Counted from the stretch's first letter, positions 54,464-63,246 are shown. The stretch: DNA of 64,000 nt from a bacterium D16-50 (GCA_003612485.1 RAZA01000008.1:110345-174344), one strand, 5' to 3'. Numbers and translations: made by a program. The notes: generated from the sequence alone by a model not told the origin.

Positions 54464-55493
54464 AAATGATTATATACCAAGCTCAGCCACAGTCTTATAA
54501 GGTGCCCATACACTGCACGCCAGCAAATGATCAAACAAGGGCTTTCTGCTATGCCGCCTGTTAAAGCGGTAGCAGAATTCGTCAAGGTAGCGTTGCAGAT
54601 AAGTCCCGTCCAGACCATGGTAGGCTCCGTCAATATTTGCCTTGATATTCGAGACCATTACATGGAGCCATTTTAACCGTCCGTCTCCGCTTTTGGGATT
54701 ATATTTCTGCATATCGCAGCAGTAATCTCTGGAAAGCGCATTGTAAGGCCTGAATGCATCGCTGTGGACCGTGCTTCCCATACTGATATTGCTCTTTGCA
54801 AAGGCAAGTAAAGTGCTGCCTTTTGCATCAGGGACGACCTGCATCTTCAGGAACTGGGGATGGCCGCCACTGTCCAGCTGAAGGGCAACGGCGACCTGTG
54901 TTTTATTTTCGCTGCCCCTGCCGCGTTTGCCTGCCGCCTTGCCACCAAAAAAGGCCTCGTCCATTTCGACAGAACCGCCGAGACAGTAAATGTTTTCACG
55001 TTCGCCCATGGCACTGCGGATCTTGTGCAGCAGCGCCCAGGCAGTCTTTAAGGTGACGCTGATGTATTTGGCCAGAGCCATTTCAGAGATACCGTCCTTG
55101 TTAGTGGCAGCAAAATACAGGGCCAGGAACCACTTGATCAGTGACAGTTTTGTATTTGCCATGATTGTCCCGGCAGTGGCGTATGTCTGGTGGCGGCATA
55201 CGGGACACTGGTACAACGGGAGTCTGCGTCCGCCTATAACAGTGTAATGGCAGAACCCGCATTTGGGGCATTTGAAACCGTCAGGCCATTTCAACCGGAA
55301 TAATGCATGCTCACAGGATTCCCCAGTGCCGTACTTTGACTGGAACTCAATCAGGCTGTATGTGTTAGCTTTAGGGTCAGCATATCTGCTCATGGTAAGA
55401 AGCCTCGTTTCTTTATAATGAAGTCATCTTACCACTTTTTAAGTCCCATAAAAGGCACTCAAAAGATTAGCTGAGCATTATATATAATCATTT
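54464..55493 (-). mobile_element. IS1595-family insertion sequence
   Basis: The element is about 1.03 kb with imperfect ends: AAATGATTATATA… at 54464-54487 and its complement at 55470-55493 agree at 21 of 24 positions, both including GCTCAGC. It encodes one transposase. TTATTTTT occurs on both sides (54456-54463 and 55492-55499), compatible with an 8-base target duplication that overlaps the AT-rich right end. It lies between the stop of the third inner recombinase and the inverted repeat, so it did not inactivate the trio. Confidence 0.8.
54470..55393 (-). CDS. IS1595/ISXO2-type transposase
   Basis: This 307-residue protein has an N-terminal zinc ribbon (CPKCGF and CPVCRHQ), then an ISXO2-like DDE-type domain with VEMDEAFFGGK, VHSDAF and a late HVMVSNIKANI segment followed by the RYLDEFCYRFNRR motif typical of this family. 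It appears complete. The stop codon lies inside the left end of the element. ACGAGGCTTCTTACC precedes the ATG on the minus strand. Confidence 0.92.
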   Translation of the reverse strand: MSRYADPKANTYSLIEFQSKYGTGESCEHALFRLKWPDGFKCPKCGFCHYTVIGGRRLPLYQCPVCRHQTYATAGTIMANTKLSLIKWFLALYFAATNKDGISEMALAKYISVTLKTAWALLHKIRSAMGERENIYCLGGSVEMDEAFFGGKAAGKRGRGSENKTQVAVALQLDSGGHPQFLKMQVVPDAKGSTLLAFAKSNISMGSTVHSDAFRPYNALSRDYCCDMQKYNPKSGDGRLKWLHVMVSNIKANIDGAYHGLDGTYLQRYLDEFCYRFNRRHSRKPLFDHLLACSVWAPYKTVAELGI

Positions 55494-55497
55494 ATTT

Positions 55498-56544
55498 TTA
55501 TCTTTTTCTTCTGATGCCGCAAAAATCTACAAGAGAGCCGTCAGGATTTTTCCACTTTGCAGATACCTTTCTATCATTTTCATCCTCCAGAGTGGCCAGC
55601 GCCTTTGCTTTCTCTTCCACAGTGATATCCAGGTAGACCATCGTGGTCTGGAGCTGTTCATGGCCGAGCAAAAACGAGATCTGTATGATGTTCATCCCGT
55701 CCTCCAGCCAGTGTGAAGCCTTCGAATGGCGAAGCTGGTGCGCATGGAGCCCCAGCGGCACATCACTGCAGACCTCATGCGCCGTCTTTGCATATTTCCT
55801 CAGCATCTTGCCGATGGCGGGCTGGGTCAGCTTCCCATGGCATCCAGTATTACGGGAATAAAAGACATAAGCTTCCGGATCCGGTGTTTCCCCATGGAAC
55901 TCTGCCAGATAGTGCTTTAAATGTGCAACGGTTTTGGGCAGCAGATAAAGTGTTCTTATCTTATTTCCATTCCCGATAATAACCGCATATGGTTTTTCGT
56001 CCGTCAGGTGGAGCTGGCTGTTCTTCATCGACAGGAGCTCGTCCAGCCGGGCAGCGGTGCTGTAGAGCAGGATAAGGAATGCCATATCCCGGCGTCCGGT
56101 CCTGCTTAATGGGCTGGGGGCATCCAGCAGTGCCTTTACCGCTTCCCTCGTCAGGCCTTCCACTTTCTTTTTCTGGCATTTCCTGCGCGGGATTTGGGCC
56201 GCCTCCAGATACAAGTGCAGGTAAGCCACATCCCGGCCGCCCAGGTACTTCAAAAATGTCCTTAAAGATGCCAGCCTGTTGTTGCAGCTCTCCGGGCTGC
56301 ATCCCCTGGATTCCCGCAGCCAGACAAGCCATTCTTCGATAACCGTATGCCGGAAGCAGTCTGCATTCAGGCTGTCACTGTGTATCTTTTTCTCATTCTC
56401 CAGAAAGAACAGGTACAGCACGATCGCATCCCGGTAGGATTTCAGGGTGTTCATGCTGTCTGTTTTCTGTGAAAGGACATAACCGTCCAGAAACCCTGAA
56501 ATATATCCGGCTATCAGGATGCTTTCCTTATTAGGCTTCTTCAT
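55498..56544 (-). CDS. Inner RIT recombinase 3 (tyrosine recombinase)
   Basis: This 348-residue protein starts MKKPNKESILIAGYI. Catalytic residues are the arginine in STAARLDELLSM, HQLRHSKAS (HxxR), LLGHEQLQ and the tyrosine in TTMVYLDI. The N-terminal 130 residues form the core-binding helical domain. The ATG overlaps the end of recombinase 2 by 14 bases. Its stop lies at the edge of the IS1595 insertion but the coding frame looks complete. Three different recombinases acting together is the hallmark of RIT elements. Confidence 0.92.
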   Translation of the reverse strand: MKKPNKESILIAGYISGFLDGYVLSQKTDSMNTLKSYRDAIVLYLFFLENEKKIHSDSLNADCFRHTVIEEWLVWLRESRGCSPESCNNRLASLRTFLKYLGGRDVAYLHLYLEAAQIPRRKCQKKKVEGLTREAVKALLDAPSPLSRTGRRDMAFLILLYSTAARLDELLSMKNSQLHLTDEKPYAVIIGNGNKIRTLYLLPKTVAHLKHYLAEFHGETPDPEAYVFYSRNTGCHGKLTQPAIGKMLRKYAKTAHEVCSDVPLGLHAHQLRHSKASHWLEDGMNIIQISFLLGHEQLQTTMVYLDITVEEKAKALATLEDENDRKVSAKWKNPDGSLVDFCGIRRKR

Positions 56545-57499
56545 CTGCGGGCACCTCCGGCATCATCCATTCCGAACCGGCTTCCGTCTGTTCCTTTATG
56601 ATCTCCGAGAGCCCGGGCACAATCGAGTAGTAGTATTTCGTGCTCTCCACTGTCGTATGCCCCATGCTCTTACTGAGGAATACCAGCCTGTCATGGAACT
56701 CAAAGCCCCGTCCCACCCACCGGTTGATGTTCTCCACGGCATAATGGTGCCGGAATTCGTAGGCAGTGGCATGGGAGGTGTTCACTCTGCGCCACAGCAG
56801 ATTAAAGTTTTTGGTCACCCATCCTCTGCCCAAATGGGAATTCCGTATAGAAGGGAAGAAATATTCCCTCCCGGGCACAATCTCCCCGATGGCCGTATCG
56901 TACCTGCGCATGATTTCCAGCATAGAGTCATGCAGGACAATGTAATGCTGGTCATGTCCCTTGGAGTACTGTATGTCCAGGACGCCCCTTTCAAGGTCTG
57001 CATTTTCCCTGGGGAGCAGCCTTGCTTCGTTCGTGCGGATCCCGCTGCTGTAAAGGAGCCGGAAAAAGACGGGGATGGTCATTTTCCTTATGACCGTCTC
57101 TTTCCGGTTGTTGATGACATGGATATGGTCGCACTCATGGAAGAAACGGCTAAGCTCTTCCTGTGTAAAGGCATGGGGGATGTAAGTCCGCATTTCCTTA
57201 CGGGGAATCTGCGGGGGCCGTACAAGGGACAGACCCCGCCCGTTCAGGAAACGGACAAAGCTGTCCACCACATAGATCCTTGACCGGCAGGAATTGTTTG
57301 CTTCCCTGTCCCGCTGGCGGCACCAGCCGTCAACCATCTCCTGTGTCAGCATGGTATCACCCGGATAGTTTTCAAGGCAGTAGCGGTCGAAGAGCATCAG
57401 GTTCTCTTCATAGGAAGAGTCGTTCCAGCGCTGTGATGCCTGCCGGTACCGTATGAAATGGCGGATCTGCGGGGCAAGAAAAGACCGGAACTCTTTCAT
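56531..57499 (-). CDS. Inner RIT recombinase 2 (tyrosine recombinase)
   Basis: This 322-residue protein starts MKEFRSFLAPQIRHF; the ATG shares ATGA with the stop of recombinase 1. The first arginine is in YSSGIRTNEARLL, the second box reads YEFRHHYAV, with tyrosine where HxxR has histidine, and MGHTTVESTKYYYSIV carries the last histidine and tyrosine. The altered box may mean a reduced or structural role in the trio. Confidence 0.9.
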   Translation of the reverse strand: MKEFRSFLAPQIRHFIRYRQASQRWNDSSYEENLMLFDRYCLENYPGDTMLTQEMVDGWCRQRDREANNSCRSRIYVVDSFVRFLNGRGLSLVRPPQIPRKEMRTYIPHAFTQEELSRFFHECDHIHVINNRKETVIRKMTIPVFFRLLYSSGIRTNEARLLPRENADLERGVLDIQYSKGHDQHYIVLHDSMLEIMRRYDTAIGEIVPGREYFFPSIRNSHLGRGWVTKNFNLLWRRVNTSHATAYEFRHHYAVENINRWVGRGFEFHDRLVFLSKSMGHTTVESTKYYYSIVPGLSEIIKEQTEAGSEWMMPEVPADEEA

Positions 57500-58722
57500 A
57501 AGGAAAACACCTCCTCCGCCAGCGGGAAAGCTTCTATGCTTAACGCGCACTCTTTTAAATGCACAAAGTCCGCCCTCAGGTAAGGCTCAAGGGAATCCGG
57601 GGCTGTATGCCCCAGGGTCTGCGTGATGACGGGCTGAGGGACGCCGTTCTCCAGCATGGAGGACGCCAGGTTGTGCCGGAAGATATGGGTGCCCTTCCTG
57701 TCTCCGGGCTCCTGCCTTATCCCCGCCAGCCTGCAGGCTTTTGCCACGATGTTGCCAATGCTCCTGGCAGCCAGGGGTGAAAAGGGATGTGTTTCTGACA
57801 GGAACAGGCGCAGGCTCCCGGTATCCGGCCTTTCCTCTGCCAGATAATCGTATATGGCATTGCCTACAACAGCAGAAAGAGGTATCTCCACCGGCACGGA
57901 TGTCTTCTGCTGCTCCACCAGTATCCGTTCTTTTTCCCAGTCGATGGAGCTGAATGTAAGGCCGGCGATATCGCATCCCCGCAGGCCTGTAAAAAGGAGC
58001 AGGAGGAGAATGGCTTTGTTGCGGGCGGAGAATCCATCGTTCTCTGCCGCATCCCGCAGGAGCCTGACTTCATCCTGTGTAAGGTATTGTATGTTTTTCC
58101 TTGTTTCGCGCAGCAGCGGGAGAAAGCCCAGTATCCTCCGGCACTGTGGTTCCTTCCATTTGAGTCCGGCCTTAAAGACAGCGGATATGTTCTTCTTGTA
58201 GGAACAGCTCTTCTGCAGCGTGCCGTCGTCCGAAACGAAAAACGACAGGACAGCATCTTCTGTCACTTCATCCAGGCACCGGGCTCCCTGCTCCTGCATC
58301 CGGTATAAAAAAGATGCCGTGTTAAGGGACTCGCCCCGGATGGTTGATTCTTTTTTGCCGCGCTGAATTTCATGCGCACGGTAGAAATCAATCAGTTCCT
58401 GGAATTCCGGCACCAGCAGGTGGTAGGAGCCCCTTTCAAAAAGGGTATGGCGGTGCCTGCCGTCCGGAAAGCGGCCGAAGAGATCGAATTGCTCCAGGGC
58501 TCCGATGATCGTCCTCTTGTTGCGGAGATAGTCCTTGGAATGCGGTGCTTTTAAGTATTCAAGGTAAACATCCTGGTATGACTGCCAACAGTGGCTGTCT
58601 GCATCCGCCAGTATACGGTTGATCTCATCCCTGAACCGGCGTATGTAGGTGCTGCAGTAGCCATTGTTTTCCATGAAGGAAAGAAGCTCTTCATGGTGTT
58701 CCTTTAAGTTTTGTAAATCCAT
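57496..58722 (-). CDS. Inner RIT recombinase 1 (tyrosine recombinase)
   Basis: This 408-residue protein starts at the ATG behind AGGGAGGT (minus strand); a longer frame to 58,761 has no ribosome site. It begins MDLQNLKEHHEELLSF. Catalytic residues are the arginine in TGLRGCDIAGL, HIFRHNLASSML, LGHTAPDSLEPYL. A long N-terminal region (about 190 residues) precedes the catalytic domain, as in first recombinases of RIT trios. Its upstream side carries the extra palindrome. Confidence 0.92.
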   Translation of the reverse strand: MDLQNLKEHHEELLSFMENNGYCSTYIRRFRDEINRILADADSHCWQSYQDVYLEYLKAPHSKDYLRNKRTIIGALEQFDLFGRFPDGRHRHTLFERGSYHLLVPEFQELIDFYRAHEIQRGKKESTIRGESLNTASFLYRMQEQGARCLDEVTEDAVLSFFVSDDGTLQKSCSYKKNISAVFKAGLKWKEPQCRRILGFLPLLRETRKNIQYLTQDEVRLLRDAAENDGFSARNKAILLLLLFTGLRGCDIAGLTFSSIDWEKERILVEQQKTSVPVEIPLSAVVGNAIYDYLAEERPDTGSLRLFLSETHPFSPLAARSIGNIVAKACRLAGIRQEPGDRKGTHIFRHNLASSMLENGVPQPVITQTLGHTAPDSLEPYLRADFVHLKECALSIEAFPLAEEVFSL

Positions 58723-58763
58723 GGTATGACCTCCCTTTTTTGTTATAAGGGAATCATACACCG

Positions 58764-58851
58764 AAAATAATATCCAAACCTTTTCAGACAGTATTTGTTG
58801 CAGTTTACATATTTTTTCTGAAAGGTTTGGATTTTATTTAAGTTTGGATAA
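58764..58851 (-). repeat. Right inverted repeat of the inner RIT element
   Basis: It is the exact complement of 54375-54462, followed outward by CTTAAG, the 20-base palindrome at 58858-58877 and CTTAAG again at 58878-58883. Confidence 0.95.
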
Positions 58852-58877
58852 CTTAAGAAATCCAAACGTTTGGATTT

Positions 58878-59097
58878 CTTAAGGCACACATTTGCAGTTC
58901 ATGCACTTGAGGGAATGGCTGCCCAAGGAATTGATATGTATGTTTCCATACCATATCTTGAGGAATACATGGGGCATAGAAATATCAACTGCACAGAGAA
59001 ATACCTCCGCTTAGCAGCAGACTCCTATGATCGGATAATTGATGCACTCACACCATTATACAATGACATGATCAAGGGAGGGGATGCAGATGAGTAA
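58878..59097 (+). pseudogene. Outer RIT recombinase 2, 3' part
   Basis: From the CTTAAG the frame reads LRHTFAVHALEGMAAQGIDM, then MGHRNINCTEKYLRL with the last histidine and the tyrosine, and ends at 59,097 overlapping recombinase 3. It joins the 5' part that ends RLHDL at 54,374. A TTG at 58,870 inside the palindrome could start a short peptide, but this is probably accidental. Confidence 0.85.
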
Positions 59098-60097
59098 AAA
59101 ATATTTATCGGATTATCTTACTGACTATCTCACGAGATACCTTCCTCTGCAGATAGGAGCAAGCCCCAACACTATCAGGTCATACAGAGATGCCTTTATT
59201 GTATTTTTGCGGTACTGCCGTGATGAATTAAAGATTAAACCAGAGAAGTTAACAATGGATCAGATTTCAAGAAAAATGGTTGAAGTCTATTTGTTATGGC
59301 TGGAAGAAAACAAAGGCTGTGCTGTTAGTACAAGGAATCATAGACTTACAGTCATTCATGCATTGATGAGATATATCGCGGTAGAAGATCCCCGGTACAT
59401 GTCCAAATGTCAGGAAATACTCGGAATAGACTTTAAGAAATGCGCCAAAAAAGAAGTTGAATATCTAACTGTCGATGAATTGAAAATCATTTTTGAACAG
59501 CCTGACAGTAAAAGAAAAAATGGCCAAAGAGATCTTACCATGCTTTCACTTTTATATGATTCCGGGGCAAGAGTCCAGGAACTTGTAGATTTAAAACTGA
59601 AAGACATCCGCTTTACAAAACCTGCAACTGTTACGCTTACAGGAAAAGGAAACAAGGCAAGAATCGTGCCATTGATGCCGGATACGGGAGCGCTGATAGA
59701 AAAGTATACAAGTAACTATGGCATCACAGTGCCGGATCAGTACCTGTTTGTGAATAAAATGAAACAGAAACTGACGAGATCCGGAGTCGAATATGTGATA
59801 TCGAAATATGTGGCAAAGGCTCAGGTTAGTCACCCTGAAATAGCCATCTTAAATGTGACACCTCATATTTTTCGCCACAGTAAAGCGATGCATTTGGTGC
59901 AGGCAAATGTAAATCTGATTTATATCCGCGATTTCTTGGGGCACGAATCAGTCAAAACAACAGAAATATATGCGAAAGCTGATTCTGCCGCAAAAAGAGA
60001 AGCTCTTGAAAAGGCAAGCGAAAAAATCATTCTAGAAAGCCGATACAAAGATAAAAAGAGAGAAGAACTCCTTGATTGGTTAAAGGAAATGATTTAA
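59090..60097 (+). CDS. Outer RIT recombinase 3 (tyrosine recombinase)
   Basis: This 335-residue protein starts at MSKKYLSDYLTDYL (ATG at 59090; an in-frame ATG at 59084 is possible) and overlaps recombinase 2 by eight bases. Catalytic residues are the arginine in DSGARVQELVDL, HIFRHSKAM, LGHESVKTTEIYAK. It is complete, the only intact member of the outer trio, so the outer element cannot move unless helped by another trio. Confidence 0.9.
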   Translation: MSKKYLSDYLTDYLTRYLPLQIGASPNTIRSYRDAFIVFLRYCRDELKIKPEKLTMDQISRKMVEVYLLWLEENKGCAVSTRNHRLTVIHALMRYIAVEDPRYMSKCQEILGIDFKKCAKKEVEYLTVDELKIIFEQPDSKRKNGQRDLTMLSLLYDSGARVQELVDLKLKDIRFTKPATVTLTGKGNKARIVPLMPDTGALIEKYTSNYGITVPDQYLFVNKMKQKLTRSGVEYVISKYVAKAQVSHPEIAILNVTPHIFRHSKAMHLVQANVNLIYIRDFLGHESVKTTEIYAKADSAAKREALEKASEKIILESRYKDKKREELLDWLKEMI

Positions 60098-60172
60098 AGA
60101 GATCAACAGAATGGAGAATTATTATGCAGAGTATAATACGACACAATCACAGCGAAATGAATGAATTCAGCG

Positions 60173-60205
60173 GTTTACTCCGCATAATAATTTACTCCGC
60201 ATTAG
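60173..60205 (-). repeat. Right terminal inverted repeat of the outer RIT element
   Basis: Two CTCCGCAT units about 20 bases apart end with ATTA next to the target repeat GACTGT (60205-60210). It is the complement of 52250-52281 with about four differences. Confidence 0.85.
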
Positions 60206-60600
60206 ACTGTATGCCCTCATTAGGCATGATAACGATAAATGTCTTTGCCTGTGCAGACAGCATCCTGATTCCCGTACAGGCTGCATACCTGCCTATAAAA
60301 GGTCTGGAGCAGCTGATCAAGACCATTGGTAAAGTTAAGCGGCAGATTAACCCTAAGCTTGTAATCGATGGTATTCTGCTGACAATGGTGGATAGCAGGA
60401 CAAATTATGCAAGGGACATCAGTGCGCTGCTGATTGAGAATTATGGGAGCCGGGTTAGGATATTTGAGAACAGTATCCCTATCTCTGTGAGAGCCGCAGA
60501 GATTTCAGCTGAAGGTGTCAGCATCTACCGGTATGATCCGAAAGGCAGGGTTGCGGCTGCCTATCAGTCTCTGACGGAGGAGGTGCTTGCAGATGAGTAA
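60205..60600 (+). pseudogene. parA: parA 3' part
   Basis: From GACTGT the frame reads DCMPSLGMITINVFACADSI and on through LEQLIKTIGKVKRQINPKL to EEVLADE, the C-terminal half of ParA/Soj. It can be read from an ATG inside the outer RIT element (60124), but there is no reason to think that fused product is functional. Joined to the 5' part it gives a near-full-length ParA apart from the frameshift at about 51,909. It overlaps parB by eight bases. Confidence 0.88.
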
Positions 60601-61470
60601 AGCAGGAAGTGCGGCAAAAGTGAAACTGAACAGTTATGATGACTTGTTTGGTGCTTCAGGAATTCAGGCGGGTTCAGAGCAGGTACAGGAGATAGCGCTG
60701 TCAGAACTGCATGAATTTAAGGGGCATCCTTTCAGGGTACTGGATGATGAAAAGATGCAGGAAACTGTGGAGAGCAAAAAAATCATGGTGTCCTCATGCC
60801 CGGCATCGCAAGGCCGAGGGCAGGAGGCGGCTATGAGATCATTTCCGGACACCGCAGGAAGCATGGCTGTGAGCTGGCAGGGCTTTCCACTATGCCGGTG
60901 TTTATCCGTGATTACAGTGATGATGAGGCTACCGTGATTATGGTAGACACGAATATCCAGAGGGAGGATATCCTGCCCAGCGAAAAGGCAAGGGCATATC
61001 TCATGAAATACGAAGCCATGAAACATCAGGGGAAAAAGGGGAATGGGAGCAGCCTTGATGAAGTGGGGGAAGCTGCCGGAGAAAGCGGAAAGACTGTCCA
61101 GAGGTATATTTGGCTTGCCCGGCTGTCCAATGAACTGCTTGATATGGTAGATAAAAAGAAAATAGGACTTGTGCAAGGTGTGGACATATCATTTCTCCCG
61201 ATGCAGTCACAGGCATGGGTGCAGGAGATCATCGAGGAAACAAATATATCCGTATCAACGGCGTAGTCGGCTAAATTAAAGGAATACGGAAAGAAGAATG
61301 AACTGACTCTGCCCATGGTACGCCTGATACTTACTGAGGAGAAGCCTAAAGAGAGGAAAGTAACAATTAGGGCTGACCGGATCAGTGAATTCTTTGCGGA
61401 GGATTACAGCAGTGAGGACATAGGAAATATCATCTATCAGTTGCTGGAGGATTGGAAAAGCAGACAGTAA
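60593..61470 (+). pseudogene. parB: parB (ParB/Spo0J type), frameshifted and with an in-frame TAG
   Basis: The start MSKAGSAAKVKLNSYDDLFG is followed by the ParB nuclease-fold segment IALSELHEFKGHPFRVLDD. Near 60,776-60,790, at a run of A bases, the frame shifts; the other frame continues PGIARPRAGGGYEIISGHRR, with the CTP-binding-type GGYEIISGHRR motif, and the helix-turn-helix region. A TAG at 61264-61266 interrupts it, but the same frame continues SAKLKEYGKKNELTLPMVRL to WKSRQ and a TAA at 61,470. It partnered parA for partition and is now inactive. Confidence 0.85.
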
Positions 61471-61484
61471 GGGGGCGCAGGAAA

Positions 61485-61700
61485 TTGGGCAATGCAGTAA
61501 AATTTGATTATTACTACGGCATAGAAGCGGAGCAGTTTTCTTTTTCCGTGTCCCCCGACTTTTGATCAAAGATGAAAGGTTCAAGGGGCTTAGCAGTGAT
61601 GCTAAGCTCCTGTATGGGCTGATGCTCGACAGGATGTCGCTTTCCATGAAAAACGGATGGCTGGACGATGAAAATAGGGCATATATCATTTATTCATATT
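61485..61700 (+). pseudogene. RepA_N-type replication initiator, 5' remnant
   Basis: From a TTG at 61485 the frame reads MGNAVKFDYYYGIEAEQFSF, then shifts near 61,545 (one base lost in a T run) and continues LLIKDERFKGLSSDAKLLYG, LMLDRMSLSMKNGWLDDENR and AYIIYSY. This is the N-terminus of RepA_N replication initiators found on Gram-positive plasmids and in Tn1549-like ICEs, where it follows parA and parB just as here. Homology ends near 61,700 at a junction with unrelated DNA. Confidence 0.8.
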
Positions 61701-62066
61701 TGGGAGTTGCCAGCCAATAAGCCTCTCTGCGGCAAAGGTAATGAACATAAATTATAAATGTATCACTAAAATGGCAAACATTAACTTGTCCATTTGCATT
61801 GGCAATATGTTGTCCCTCTTTCCAGTCATCACTCATTCGTATAGGAACAGCCTTGCTAATATCAGGCGTATAAACTATATCAAGCAATTTGTTATATAAT
61901 TCTAAAATTGTTTGATTACCGTGAGTGGTGACATAATTAGAGAATCCTAATATATCAAATAAAGCAATAGAATAAAATTGTTCTTGTTTGCCGGCTTCCT
62001 TGAGACGTTTTTCCATCTCTATTTGAGAAATACGCTCATGAGTTGGTTAACGGCTGAATTATCCAT
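61690..62066 (-). pseudogene. Remnant of a class III cyclase-like protein
   Basis: Minus-strand ATG at 62066 follows AGGAG and gives MDNSAVNQL, then the frame shifts near 62,043 to THERISQIEMEKRLKEAGKQ and QEQFYSIALFDILGFSNYVT, with NQTILELYNKLLDIV and later CHFSDTFIIYVHY. The FDILGFS and FSDTF motifs resemble the metal-binding strands of class III nucleotidyl cyclase folds. The open frame ends at 61,690 on the junction with the RepA remnant, so the C-terminus is missing. The assignment is tentative. Confidence 0.5.
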
Positions 62067-62253
62067 ATTTTTTCTCCTACAGTATCTATTGGTTGATAAA
62101 TTATTATTTTATACTACTGGACAGTTAATATCAACCAGTTGCAGGAAAATTAAAAAAATTTCGATATATCATATGTGAATTGTTTGACCAGAAAGTAATG
62201 GATACACTACACAAATAGCCATGTGCTTGTAAAATTGGGAGGTTTATGGTAGT

Positions 62254-63108
62254 ATGGAGATACGAAAACAGAAGGGAAAGCAGGTGGGAAGATTGACAGT
62301 GACGGAACAGATAGACCGGAAACATCAGGAAGATTTACAGAGGCTAAGAGGTTTTCGCCTGCTTGATGATGATTTCCTTACAAAGTGTTTTGAGGGAGAT
62401 ACGGCAAGCATAGAACTGGTATTGCAGATTGTACTGGAAAAACCGGATTTAAAGGTGTTGGACGTCCGTACTTAGGTATTTGTGGAGAACCTGCTGAACC
62501 GTTCGGTGAGGCTGGATATCCTGGCTACGGACAGCACAGGGGCAAAACTGAATGTGGAAGTACAGCGCTCCGACAAAGGAGCCGGGAGAAAAAGAGCCAG
62601 GTACAACAGCAGCATGATGGACGCAAACCTTTTGAAGAAAGGCGAGGACTTCGACAAGCTGTCGGAAACGTGGGTAATCTTTATCACAGAGAATGACGTA
62701 ATGGGAAAAGGGCTGCCGCTCTATCCAATTGAGCGGTGCTTTTTAGAAACCGGGGAAAGATTTGAGGACGGTTCGCACATACTGTATGTAAATGGCGCTT
62801 ACCGTGGAGATACGCCAATCGGGAAGTTAATGCATGACTTCTCCTGCACAGACGCAGCGGATATGTACTATGGGACACTGGCGAACAGGGTGAGATTTTT
62901 CAAAGAGAGCAAGGAGGGAATTGAGATTATGTGTAAGGCCATGGAAGATATGAGAAACGAATCCTTACAGGAAGGCATCCGTGAAGGCATGAAAGCTACG
63001 GCACGCCGTATGCTGGCAGCTGGCAAATATGCGTTGGAGGAAATCGTTAATATTTCAGGACTTTCTCTTGAAGAAGTAAAACAACTGAAAGCTGATAGAA
63101 GTGCATAG
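62254..63108 (+). pseudogene. Rpn/PD-(D/E)XK nuclease-family transposase-like gene with in-frame TAG
   Basis: The frame from 62254 encodes DRKHQEDLQRLRGFRLLDDD and ends at TAG (62473-62475) after LDVRT; the very next codons in frame give VFVENLLNRSVRLDILATDS, then GAKLNVEVQRSD, the nuclease core with D and E-x-Q, and continue to 63,108. In intact relatives this is one protein of about 285 residues. The stop probably replaced CAG. A repeat-like C-terminus (EGIREGMKATARRMLAAGK) is typical of the family. These genes promote recombination and are often multicopy. Confidence 0.82.
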
Positions 63109-63246
63109 ACAAAATTGTAGGCTGGAAATCTAAAGACAGGTTCATAGTCTATAATTTTTACGATTATACAAGACACTATTTATAAAATATGAATTTGTCA
63201 AAAAATTATTTTGTTTTAATGGGCATATATACCTGAGACATAATTT

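Larger units (their letters stand above)
54375..58877 (-). mobile_element. Inner RIT element inserted in recombinase 2 of the outer one
   Basis: Three overlapping tyrosine recombinase genes on the minus strand lie between perfect 88-base inverted repeats (54375-54462 and 58764-58851). CTTAAG stands at the left boundary (54369-54374), between the right inverted repeat and a perfect 20-base palindrome (58852-58857), and after that palindrome (58878-58883). The outer copies are the target repeat. All three recombinases look intact, so this element may still be active. An IS1595-type element sits just inside its left repeat. GC content is higher than in the surrounding outer element. Confidence 0.9.
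52225..60204 (+). mobile_element. Outer RIT (recombinase-in-trio) element inserted in parA
   Basis: Three consecutive overlapping tyrosine recombinase genes read rightward (52383-53609, 53602 onward, 59090-60097). Terminal inverted repeats lie at 52251-52281 and 60174-60204 (about 28 of 32 positions agree). GACTGT flanks the element at 52219-52224 and 60205-60210; removing one copy restores parA as IDC-MPSLGM. On the left, a 20-base palindrome (52225-52244) and GGTATC (52245-52250) separate the target repeat from the inverted repeat. The element is interrupted by a second RIT element at 54,375. Confidence 0.88.

Noticed and set aside
54375..54465. Apparent natural C-terminus of outer recombinase 2 (SYPNLNK…)
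   Set aside because: These codons come from the inner element's inverted repeat; the genuine continuation is at 58,878.
60124..60600. Stand-alone partition-like gene starting inside the outer RIT element
   Set aside because: It is the 3' half of parA read through the element's right end; the fused N-terminus is inverted-repeat DNA.
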